From: JACVRW01 sp963734025 | GTDB lineage: Bacteria > Actinomycetota > Thermoleophilia > Solirubrobacterales > Thermoleophilaceae | Direction of reading: 5' to 3' | Length of the DNA stretch: 64,000 nucleotides | Assembly (NCBI GenBank): GCA_963734025.1 | Contig: CAVTFR010000021.1 | Coordinates: forward strand, 1-64,000 | In this document: one piece after another, positions 16,891 to 27,600 of the stretch | Numbering within the stretch: the first letter of the stretch is position 1 | How the letters are laid out: each line of letters starts with the position of its first letter | Notes under the pieces: model-generated | Database searches by the model: none | The model's input: only the letters and a program-made list of their open reading frames with translations | What the model was told of the DNA's origin: nothing | Program-made: the position numbers and the translations under genes

Positions 16891-18095
16891 CCCGCCCGGC
16901 CGACGCCTTCGTCGTCGCCGCGACCGACCAGCACCGGTCGCGCGCGGATGGTCTGCTCGCATCGCATCCCGAGATCGAGGGCGACGAGTGGGCGCGCCTC
17001 GTGCTCGGCCGCGGCTGGAAGGGCGATCCGTCCGAGCCTGGCGGTCCGCGCGGGTGGGCTCCGCTTCTCTACGTGACGCACTCGTGTTTCGCCTCGCCTG
17101 ACCTCGCCCGCGAGCTGCTCCGGCGTGGCGCCGACCCGAGCGCGTTCTTCGTCAACGAGTACGGGCGAATGAGCGCGCTCTACGGCGCGGCCGGCCGCCT
17201 GCACGATCCGGAGCTGACGCGGCTGCTGCTCGAGGCGGGCGCCGACCCCGACGACGGCGAGTCCCTCTACCACGCGACCGAGGCGGAGCACCCGGCCTGC
17301 CTGCAGCTGCTGCTCGAGCATGGCGCGGCCACGCGCGGCACCAACGCCCTCGCGCACGCGCTCGACGACGAGCACCTGCCCCATGTGCGCGCTCTGCTCG
17401 AGGCCGGCGCCGATCCCAACGAGGGAGCGCTGCTCGCGCACGCGGTGCGGCGCGGGCGCGGCCCGGAGTACCTGCGGCTGCTCGTCGAGCACGGGGCGGA
17501 GCTCGACGCTCCGGGCGGCGAGACCTGGCGCGGCGACGTTCCGCTGCGGACGCCCTACCAGCACGCTGTGCTGCGCGGGCGCGCCGACTCGGCGGAGACC
17601 CTGGCCGAGCTCGGCGCCTCTACAGACGTGGCGCCCGAGGATCTGACGGTCGCCGCGGTGGCGAGCGGCGAGCGCCCGGCGTCGGCTCTCCCCGAGAGCC
17701 TCGACGTGGACGCCCAGGAGGTGCTCATCCTCGCCGCTCTCCGCGGCCGGCTCGACGCCGTGGTGGACGCCGTCGGCCCGGGCTTCCGCGGGGTCGTCGG
17801 CGGCTCGCCGGAGGGCACGCTGCTGCACCACGCCGCTTGGGTGGGCAATCCGGGGGTGGTCGGCGAGCTGCTGGCGCGTGGCGCGGACGCCGCGGCCGCG
17901 GCGCCGGAGCCGGGCGACACGCCGCTGGCGTGGGCCGCCCACGGATCGCAGTACTGGGAGCTGCCCGGCCGCGACTACGTGGGCGTCGCGGAGCGGCTCG
18001 GCGCGGCCGGCGTGTCGGTCGAGCCGAGCTACCTCGAGGTGGCGGAAGGCCCGCTGTACGGCTGGCTTGAAAGGCGGCTCGAGGGCGGCCGCTGA
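16887..18095 (+). CDS. Ankyrin-repeat protein
   Basis: About 400 residues built of ankyrin repeats: ARELLRRGADPSAFFVNEYG, TRLLLEAGADPDDGESLYHA, LQLLLEHGAA, VRALLEAGADPNEGALLAHA, LRLLVEHGAELDAPGG and a last block VGELLARGADAAAAAPEPGDTP. It is read in the same frame as the upstream GMC gene without a stop. No ATG or GTG is available near its beginning, and the proposed start is the CTG overlapping the restored GMC stop, so the exact start is uncertain. No signal peptide. Ankyrin proteins mediate protein binding; a specific partner is unknown. Either a true fusion or a frameshift-joined neighbour. Confidence 0.6.
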   Translation: MTRPADAFVVAATDQHRSRADGLLASHPEIEGDEWARLVLGRGWKGDPSEPGGPRGWAPLLYVTHSCFASPDLARELLRRGADPSAFFVNEYGRMSALYGAAGRLHDPELTRLLLEAGADPDDGESLYHATEAEHPACLQLLLEHGAATRGTNALAHALDDEHLPHVRALLEAGADPNEGALLAHAVRRGRGPEYLRLLVEHGAELDAPGGETWRGDVPLRTPYQHAVLRGRADSAETLAELGASTDVAPEDLTVAAVASGERPASALPESLDVDAQEVLILAALRGRLDAVVDAVGPGFRGVVGGSPEGTLLHHAAWVGNPGVVGELLARGADAAAAAPEPGDTPLAWAAHGSQYWELPGRDYVGVAERLGAAGVSVEPSYLEVAEGPLYGWLERRLEGGR

Positions 18096-18099
18096 TCGA

Positions 18100-18142
18100 G
18101 CTCACTACGAAGTTCAACTCACGGTTGAGTTTCGTAGTGAGC
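18100..18142. repeat. 43-bp palindromic element, copy 1 (bidirectional terminator position)
   Basis: Nineteen-base arms (18100-18118 and 18124-18142) pair completely with two G-U pairs around the loop TCACG. The element lies between convergent genes ending at 18095 and 18161, so it can terminate both. The identical arms in reverse orientation recur at 54803-54845, showing this is a dispersed repeat and not just a chance terminator. Confidence 0.75.
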
Positions 18143-18160
18143 TTCCGGCCTGAGCGGCCC

Positions 18161-19339
18161 TCAGAGGAGCCGCGGCCGCGTCGCCTCGATCACGGCGCGC
18201 CGGAAGCGGCTGCCCTCGACGCCGCGGGTCGAGAGCTTCAGCTCGAGGATGCCGGTGCTCGTCGTGCCCGGTGAGCCGGCGCCGAAGACGAAGTTGCCGA
18301 GGCTGTAGGCGACCAGCCGGCGCGCGCCGACCTTCCTGATCGGCTGCAGCACGTGCGGGTGGGCGCCGATCACGGCGGTGGCTCCCGCCGCCAGCGCCTC
18401 GGTCGCGAACGCGCGCTGGCGGGCATCCTCGACCGCCGCGCGCTCGACACCCCAGTGGAAGGTCGCGATCACGACGTCGGCGCGGCGCCGCGCCCGGGCC
18501 ACGCTCGCGCGGATGTTCTCCGTGGTCGCCTGCTGGGTGCCGGCCCGGTCCGGGCCGGCGAAGAACGAGGCCGGCAGGATGTCCGAGAAGCCGACGAACG
18601 CGATCCGCAGGCCGAGCCGCTCGATCACGCGTGGCTCCGAAGCCGAGTCGAGGCTGCCGCCGGCTCCCACGGCCGCCATCCCGTACCGGCGCGTGAAGCG
18701 GATCGTGTCGAGCATGGCCGTCGTCCCGTAATCGCCGACGTGGTTGTTCGCGAGGTTGACCACGTCGAAGCCCGCGTAGCGCGACATCGCGCGCAGTGAC
18801 GCCGGCGCGCCGCGGAAGGTGAACTGCTTGGGAACGGGGAAGCCGCGCGTCGAGATGGCGCACTCGAGGTTCCCGAAGGCAACGTCCGCGCGTCGCATCA
18901 CCGGGGCCACGCTCGTCCACGGGTAGCGGACCCCAAGCCGGCCGATGTAGGCGCCCGGCAGGTCGCCGAGGTTCACGTCGCCGACCGAGGCCAAAGTCAC
19001 GTCACGCGAGCTCACCCTTACTCGCTCTGACGCGCGACCGTCGACCGCGACCGCCCGGAGCAGGTAGCGAGGCCGGATCCGCGCGGGCCGAACCCGGCGC
19101 GAGAACAAGCCCTGCGCATCCACCCGCGCGCCCGCGAGCGCCCGCCACCGAGAGCGCAGCCGCACCTCGATCTGCACCCGGCTGCCCGGCGGGCCGGCGC
19201 TGCCCGAGAGCTCGAACGCCGTACCGGTCGCGACCACCCGCGGTCCCTCCAGGAGGAGCGGAGCGGGGGGCACCTGGGCGGCCGCCGGAGCGGCGGCCGC
19301 CAGGAATCCCACCGTGCCCAGGAGAGCCGCGCGCCTCAC
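18161..19339 (-). CDS. CapA-like metallophosphatase, secreted
   Basis: A 392-residue protein of the PGA_cap (CapA, poly-gamma-glutamate synthesis) family, a calcineurin-like fold. GTG 19339 begins an export signal MRRAALLGTVGFLAAAAPAAA, followed by an N-terminal beta domain (about 30-110). The CapA domain shows SVGDVNLGD, FGNLECAIS, NLANNHVGDYG, FHWGVE and GAHPHVLQPI, the metal-binding Asp, Asn and His positions of the family, and YSLGNFVFG near the end. Being a single gene without capBC it is more likely a general extracytoplasmic phosphatase-like enzyme than a capsule polymerase component. Confidence 0.85.
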   Translation of the reverse strand: MRRAALLGTVGFLAAAAPAAAQVPPAPLLLEGPRVVATGTAFELSGSAGPPGSRVQIEVRLRSRWRALAGARVDAQGLFSRRVRPARIRPRYLLRAVAVDGRASERVRVSSRDVTLASVGDVNLGDLPGAYIGRLGVRYPWTSVAPVMRRADVAFGNLECAISTRGFPVPKQFTFRGAPASLRAMSRYAGFDVVNLANNHVGDYGTTAMLDTIRFTRRYGMAAVGAGGSLDSASEPRVIERLGLRIAFVGFSDILPASFFAGPDRAGTQQATTENIRASVARARRRADVVIATFHWGVERAAVEDARQRAFATEALAAGATAVIGAHPHVLQPIRKVGARRLVAYSLGNFVFGAGSPGTTSTGILELKLSTRGVEGSRFRRAVIEATRPRLL

Positions 19340-19357
19340 GCGCGGCAGGCTACGGAA

Positions 19358-21505
<2,148 letters not shown>

Positions 21506-21663
21506 GTCGTGACTGGTCCTCCTGGGTGGTTCCGGGCGACGAGAAAGGTATCCGCGCCACGAGGGAGCGGCGTTGTACAGCTGTCCAAAGTTCCGGCCGG
21601 GTCTTTCGCCCGCCTGTCAAGAACGTCCAAGACCGCCGCGCGCGCATGCGTAACCTCGGGTGG

Positions 21664-22554
21664 ATGGCCGCCATCGAGCTGAGAGGAGTCGTCAAGCGCT
21701 TCGGCGAGATCACCGCCGTGGACGGGCTCGACCTCGACGTCCCGGAGGGGACCTGCCTCGGCCTGCTCGGCCCCAACGGCGCCGGGAAGTCGACCACGAT
21801 GCGGATGCTCACGGGCCAGACCCTGGCGAACGAGGGCTCGATCACGGTGCTCGGTTACGTGCTGCCGGGCGAGTCCAAGGAGGCGCGGGCGCAGATGGGC
21901 GTCGTGCCGCAGCTCGACAACCTCGACGTGGATGTGACGGTCGAGGACAACCTCGCCGTGTTCGCGCGCCTCTACCGCGTGCCGGACGTGGGCGACGCCA
22001 TCGACCGCGGTCTCGCGCTCGCGCGGCTCACCGACCGCAGGCGCGACGAGGTCGACAAGCTCTCCGGCGGCATGCGCAGGCGGCTCCTGCTGGCGCGCGG
22101 CCTCATCCATCGGCCGCGCCTGCTCCTGCTCGACGAGCCCACCGTCGGGCTCGATCCGCAGATCAGAACCGAGCTCTGGTCGCTGATCGACAACCTGCGC
22201 TCGGGCGGCACCACGATCCTCATGTCGACCCACTACATCGAGGAGGCCCAGCGCCTTGCCGACCAGGTCGCGGTGATGACCCACGGCAAGATCGTCGACA
22301 GGGGCAGGCCCTCCGAGCTGATCGCGAAGCATGCCGGGCGCGAAACGGCCGAGGTCTACGGGCCACCGGAGCGGCTCGTGGAGGTGCGCAGACTGGCCGA
22401 GCAACAGGACCTGAGGGTCCGTCCAGCCGGCCCGGCCATCGCGATCGTCGGCTCGGAGCGGGCGACGAACGGCGCCGTGCCCGACGACGCCATACGGCGT
22501 GCGGCGTCACTCGAGGACGTGTTCGTGCTGCTGACCGGGGAGGAGGCCGAGTGA
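21664..22554 (+). CDS. ABC exporter ATP-binding protein, NodI/DrrA type
   Basis: A 296-residue ATPase. Walker A GLLGPNGAGKSTT, signature LSGGMRRRLLLARGL, Walker B LLLLDEPTVGLDP and the switch His in MSTHYIEEA are all intact. The C-terminal extension is typical of NodI and DrrA. ATG 21664 is chosen since MAAIELRGVVKRFG starts the domain; the longer reading upstream lacks similarity. It overlaps the permease gene by four bases (GTGA). Substrate unknown; such pairs export lipids, drugs or lipo-oligosaccharides. Confidence 0.92.
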   Translation: MAAIELRGVVKRFGEITAVDGLDLDVPEGTCLGLLGPNGAGKSTTMRMLTGQTLANEGSITVLGYVLPGESKEARAQMGVVPQLDNLDVDVTVEDNLAVFARLYRVPDVGDAIDRGLALARLTDRRRDEVDKLSGGMRRRLLLARGLIHRPRLLLLDEPTVGLDPQIRTELWSLIDNLRSGGTTILMSTHYIEEAQRLADQVAVMTHGKIVDRGRPSELIAKHAGRETAEVYGPPERLVEVRRLAEQQDLRVRPAGPAIAIVGSERATNGAVPDDAIRRAASLEDVFVLLTGEEAE

Positions 22555-23363
22555 GAGCCTCCGTGCGCACCCCGCCGAGCCGGGTGCTTCCGCCAATGAG
22601 GAGACTGGAACCCGCCGCCATCGGCGGCGTCATGAGCCGCGAGGTCGCGAACTTCCGCACCTTCTGGAAGGCGACGACCTTCTCGAGCGTCCTCGAGCCG
22701 GTGATCTACCTGCTCGCGTTCGGCCTCGGGCTCGGCGCCACGATCGTCGATCGCGTCGACGGGCTCGAGTACGTCGAGTTCGTGGGGACCGGAATGGTCG
22801 CCACGGCCGTGATCTTCTCGAGCGCTTTCCCCGCGATGTTCGGCACGTTCGTCAAGGGGCGCTTCCAGCGCACCTACGACGCGATCCTCGCTGCGCCGGT
22901 CGACGTGGAGGAGCTCGTGACTGCGGAGATGCTCTGGATCGCTCTGCGAGCGGGCTTCTACGGCTGCTTTCCGCTGATCGTGGCGATGTTCTTTGGCCTC
23001 GATCCCGCGTTCGGCATGCTGCTCGTCCCGTTCTTCTGCTTCATCACGGCGCTCGGCTTTGCCGCCTTCGGCATCGCGGTGGCCGCCAGCGTGCCGAAGA
23101 TCGACAGCTTCAACTACGTGACCACGCTCGTGATCACGCCGCTCTTCCTGGTGGCGGGCACGTTCTTCCCGATCGACCAGCTGCCGGAGGGCTTCCAGGC
23201 GGCGGCGCAGTTCAACCCGCTGTACCAACTGGTGGAGCTGGTGCGCGGCTCGGCGTTCGGGTTCGAGTGGACCGACCTGATCCGGGTGGCGGTGTTGATC
23301 GTATTCGCGGTCGCCCTCTGGCGGGTCGCTGTGAGCCGCATGACGAAGTGGCTGATCGACTGA
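22551..23363 (+). CDS. ABC-2 type permease, NodJ type
   Basis: A 270-residue membrane component with six hydrophobic segments, for example VIYLLAFGLGLGATI, LIVAMFFGLDPAFGMLLVPF and the C-terminal VAVLIVFAVALWRVAV. The ABC-2 signature region FLVAGTFFPIDQLPEGFQ and NPLYQLVELVRG are visible. GTG 22551 overlaps the ATPase stop. It partners the preceding ATPase as a dimeric exporter. Confidence 0.9.
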   Translation: MRASVRTPPSRVLPPMRRLEPAAIGGVMSREVANFRTFWKATTFSSVLEPVIYLLAFGLGLGATIVDRVDGLEYVEFVGTGMVATAVIFSSAFPAMFGTFVKGRFQRTYDAILAAPVDVEELVTAEMLWIALRAGFYGCFPLIVAMFFGLDPAFGMLLVPFFCFITALGFAAFGIAVAASVPKIDSFNYVTTLVITPLFLVAGTFFPIDQLPEGFQAAAQFNPLYQLVELVRGSAFGFEWTDLIRVAVLIVFAVALWRVAVSRMTKWLID

Positions 23364-23430
23364 CTGTCGAAACAGCGCGGGAGATTTCCTACATACGTCG
23401 AAGGGCATTCCCGCCCACGGTTGCCAACCT

Positions 23431-24609
23431 GTGGAGTGGATGCTCCTCCCCACCGATACCGGCGCCCGCACCCGGGGCGACCTCCTCCTGACCGGTTCGA
23501 CCGGGTTCCTCGGCATGGAGCTGCTGGCGCGGCTTCTAGAGGACACCGATCGCCGGGTGTGGGCGCCGGTTCGGGCGGGGGACGATGCCGAGGCCGCGGC
23601 CCGGCTGCGGGCGACGCTCGCCACCCTGCTCCCGGATCCGGGCGAGTACTCGGAGCGGGTGGTGGCCTTCGCAGCCGACCTGACCCGCCCGCGGCTCGGT
23701 CTCGACACCCGCCGCTGGGATGAGATCGCCGAGCACGTGGACGAGATAATCCACTCGGCCGCCTCGGTCTCCTTCACGCTGCCGATCGAGGAGGCGCGCC
23801 AGATCAACCTCGACGGGACCCGGCGAATGCTGGATCTGGCTGAGGCCTGCAGCGACCGTGGCGGCCTGAGGCGTTTCGCACACGTGTCGACGGCGTACGT
23901 GGCGGGCGACCACAGCGGCAGCTTCTCCGAGCGCGACCACGACCTGGGGCAGGGGTTCAACAACACTTACGAGCTCTCGAAGTGGGAGGCCGAGCGGCTC
24001 GTGCGGAGCCGGGGCGACCGCCTTCCGGTGCAGATCTTCCGGCCGAGCATCATCGTGGGTGACGAGAGGAGCGGCTGGACCGCGTCCTTCAACGTCATCT
24101 ACACGCCCCTGCGCGCGTATGCGCGTGGTGGGCTGCCGCTGATCCCGGCGCGCCGCTCGGCGCCGGTAGACATCGTCCCGGTGAGCTACGTGGCCCGCTC
24201 GATCCTCGCGCTGGGTGACGCCGGCGCGGACCGCACCTTCCAACTGGTCGCCGGGCCCGAGTCGCCGACCATCGGCGAGCTGATCGACCGCACGGTGGAT
24301 CACCTGGACGGCCCGCCGATCCGGACGGTCTGGCCTGCCGTCTACCGCCGGACGGTCGAGCCCGTCCTCATGCGGCGGGCGACGCCGTCCCAGCGGCGCT
24401 GGCTCGAGGCCGGCAAGGTGTTCTTCCCGTATTTCTCGACAGGGGTGCGTTTCAAGACGGACGCGACCAGGAGCGCGCTGGCGCCGCTCGGCGTGCGGGC
24501 GCCGGCGCTCGGCGACTACTTCGAGCGGCTGCTCGACTTCGCGGTCGACTGCCGCTGGGGAGGAACGAAGGTGGGCCGCGCGCAGGCGCTCGCGGCCGCG
24601 GCGGCTTGA
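23431..24609 (+). CDS. NAD(P)-dependent thioester/acyl reductase-like SDR
   Basis: A 392-residue extended short-chain dehydrogenase of the NAD_binding_4 (male-sterility/Lys2 reductase) class. The Rossmann motif is LLTGSTGFLGMELLARLL. HSAASVSFTLP, the STAYVAG region and the catalytic YELSKWEAE (YxxxK) follow, and RPSIIVGDERSGW completes the pattern. GTG 23431 is the longest reasonable start; ATG 23440 is equally possible and neither has a clear ribosome site. Members reduce acyl thioesters to aldehydes or act on isoprenoid or lipid substrates; no acyl-carrier or adenylation domain is attached here. Confidence 0.82.
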   Translation: MEWMLLPTDTGARTRGDLLLTGSTGFLGMELLARLLEDTDRRVWAPVRAGDDAEAAARLRATLATLLPDPGEYSERVVAFAADLTRPRLGLDTRRWDEIAEHVDEIIHSAASVSFTLPIEEARQINLDGTRRMLDLAEACSDRGGLRRFAHVSTAYVAGDHSGSFSERDHDLGQGFNNTYELSKWEAERLVRSRGDRLPVQIFRPSIIVGDERSGWTASFNVIYTPLRAYARGGLPLIPARRSAPVDIVPVSYVARSILALGDAGADRTFQLVAGPESPTIGELIDRTVDHLDGPPIRTVWPAVYRRTVEPVLMRRATPSQRRWLEAGKVFFPYFSTGVRFKTDATRSALAPLGVRAPALGDYFERLLDFAVDCRWGGTKVGRAQALAAAAA

Positions 24610-24622
24610 CGGGCCGTGCCGA

Positions 24623-24645
24623 CGTCGCCGGCTCGGTCGGCGACG
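24623..24645. terminator. Hairpin between convergent genes
   Basis: A perfect 8-bp stem (CGTCGCCG at 24623-24630 with CGGCGACG at 24638-24645) around a 7-base loop, in the 46-base gap between the SDR gene and the glutamate dehydrogenase gene. There is no T-run, as is usual at this base composition. Confidence 0.5.
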
Positions 24646-24655
24646 GAGGTTCGAA

Positions 24656-27600
24656 TCAGGCGGGCGCGTCCTGGCGCGCCGCTTCGAGCAGCTCCCGCAC
24701 TTCGCGGACCGCGACCGAGAGCGTGGTGATGTCGAAGGTGCGGCCGGCCGCGATGTCGGCGAGCGTCTGAAGGCAGCGCCCGGAGTCGCGGTGCGCCTCG
24801 ATCCAGCCGGCGACACGCTCATCCGGGCTCTCGAGCCGCGGCCCTGAGCGCAGCACCTCAGCCGTCAGCTCGCGGTGGATCGCATAGAGGTCGTCGCGCA
24901 GCGCGGCCCGCGCCATCGCCTGCCAGCGGTCCTCGCGCGGCAGCGCGATGATGCTGTCGTGCACCCAGTGGAGCCCGAGCCGGCTGCCGAGCCGGAAGTG
25001 GACCGCGGCCACGGCCTGCACGTCGAGCCCGCTGTCGTCGGCGACCTCGACGACGTCGAGGGCGGCGTACATGTGCGGGAGGCCGGCGACGCGCGCGGCG
25101 AGCTCCTCTGGCACGGCCGCGCTGCGGAGCTCGTCCACCTTGCGCGCGAGCGGCTCGAGGTCGTCGGGATCGAGCAGGTTCGACAGCTGCTCGTAGAGGA
25201 CCGCGGCGCCGGGGGCGTAGCGCTCGACAGCGGATGCGATGTCCATCGGCGGTCGCCGGTTCCGCAAGAGCCAGCGTGAGCCACGCTCGATGAGGCGCCG
25301 CCCCTCGAGCAGCATCGCCGTCTGCACGTCCGCGCGGACCTCGTTGTCGAGCGCCTCGATCGCCTGCCACTGCGGGCGCATCTCGAAGACCTCGCGCGCG
25401 ACCGCGTAGGCGCGCGCGATCTCGGATGCCGGCGCGCCGGTCTCCTCGTTCAGCCGGAAGGCAAAGGTCGTGCCGGCCCCGTGGAGCATGTTGTTGACCA
25501 CCTGCGTCGCCACGATCTCCCGCTGGAGGCGGTGCGCCTGCATCGTTTCGGGGTAGCGCTCCGGGAGTGGCGGCGGGAAGTAGCGCTCGAGCTCGTGGGA
25601 CAGGTAGGGATCCTCCGGCACGTCCGAGTCGAGCAGCTCCGCGTACAGGAAGACCTTCGAGTAGGCGAGCAGCACGGCGAGCTCCGGTCGCGTAAGGCCG
25701 CGCCGGTCGCGGGCGCGCTCGGCCATCTCCTCGTCGTCCGGCAGCGCCTCCAGCCGGCGGTCGAGCTTTGCATGCTGCTCGAGCGCGCGAATGAAGCGCT
25801 GATGCACGTCGAGCATCAAGGGCGCCTGCGCCTCCGCCATCGAGAGCGTCTCGCTCTGCTCGTAGTTGTCCTTGAGGACCAGGTCGGCGACCGTCTCGGT
25901 CATCTCGGCGAGCAGCGCGTTGCGCTGCTTGACGGTCATGTCGCCGGCGCCGACCACGGCGTCCAGCAGGATCTTGATGTTGACCTCGCGGTCGGAGCAG
26001 TCGACGCCACCTGAGTTGTCGATGGCGTCGGTGTTGATCCGGCCGCCGCCGAGCGCGTACTCGATCCGGGCGTGCTGGGTGAGGCCGAGGTTGCCGCCCT
26101 CGCCGACAACCCTGCAGCGCAGCTCGGAGGCGTCCACGCGCAGGCTGTCGTTCGCCTTGTCGCCGGCATCCGCGTGGGTCTCGTGGCGGGCCTTCACGTA
26201 GGTGCCGATGCCGCCGTTCCAGAGCAGGTCGGCGGGGGCCCGCAGCAGCGCGCGGATGACCTCGTTGGGCGTCAGCTTCGACCTGTGGACCCCGAGCGCC
26301 TCGCGCGCCTCGTCCGAGAGCTCGATCAACTTCGCGCTGCGCGGCCACACGCCGCCGCCCTTCGAGATCAGCGACTCGTCGTAGTCGGTCCACGAAGAGC
26401 GCGGCAGCTCGAAGAGCCGCTTGCGCTCCTCCCAGCTCGACTCGGGATCAGGGTCGGGGTCGATGAAGATCTCGCGGTGGTTGAACGCCCCGACGAGCCG
26501 GATCTCGCGTGAGAGCAGCATCCCGTTCCCGAAGACGTCCCCGGACATGTCGCCGATGCCGACCACCGTGAACGGCTCGCCGCTCACGTCGCGGCCGAGC
26601 TCGCGGAAGTGGCGCTTGACGGACTCCCACGCTCCGGCGGCCGTGATGCCCATCTTCTTGTGGTCGTAGCCCGAGGAGCCGCCCGACGCGAAGGCGTCGC
26701 CGAGCCAGAAGCCGTACTCGGCGGCCACGCCGTTCGCGATGTCCGAGAAGCTGGCCGTCCCCTTGTCGGCGGCGACGACGAGATAGGGGTCGTCGCCGTC
26801 GTAGCGGAGCACGTGACGCGGCGGCGTGACCTCGCCGCCGACGATGTTGTCGGTGAGGTCGAGCAGCCCGCGGATGAAGGTCCGGTAGCACTCGACGACC
26901 TCCGCCTGGACCTCCTCGCGGTCGCCGCTCTCGGGCGGCTGCTTGACGACGAAGCCGCCCTTCGCACCCACGGGCACGATCACCGCGTTCTTCACCATCT
27001 GCGCCTTCATCAGGCCGAGCACCTCGGTGCGGAAGTCCTCCCGCCGGTCCGACCAGCGCAGGCCGCCGCGCGCGACGCGCCCGCCGCGCAGGTGGACGCC
27101 CTCGGTGCGCGGCGAGTAGACGAAGATCTCGAACGCCGGCCGCGGGTCCGGCAGCCAGTCGAGCTGGGACGGATCGAGCTTGAACGACACGTACGGCTTA
27201 GGCTCGTCATCCTCGGTGCTCCGCTGGAAGAAGTTCGTGCGCAGCATCGAGCGCACCACCTCAAGGAAGCGGCGCAGGATCTGGTCCTGGTCCAGGCTCT
27301 CGACCGCGTCGATCGCCTCCTCGATCCGCCCTGCCAACTTGGCGGCCGTCGTCTCGTCCGCCTCGTCCGGGTCGAAGCGCGTCCGGAACAGGTCGATCAG
27401 CATGTAGGCGACGTCCGGGTGGTCGACCAACACCTGCTCGACGTAGCGGTCGCTGAAGGTCGAGCCCGTCTGGCGGAGATAGCGCGCCACGGCGCGCAGC
27501 ACCGTGACCTGGCGCCACGACAGGCCGGCGCCGAGGACGAGCCGGTTGTAGCCGTCGTTCTCGACCTCGCCGCGCCAGGTCTTGACGAACGCCTCGCGAA

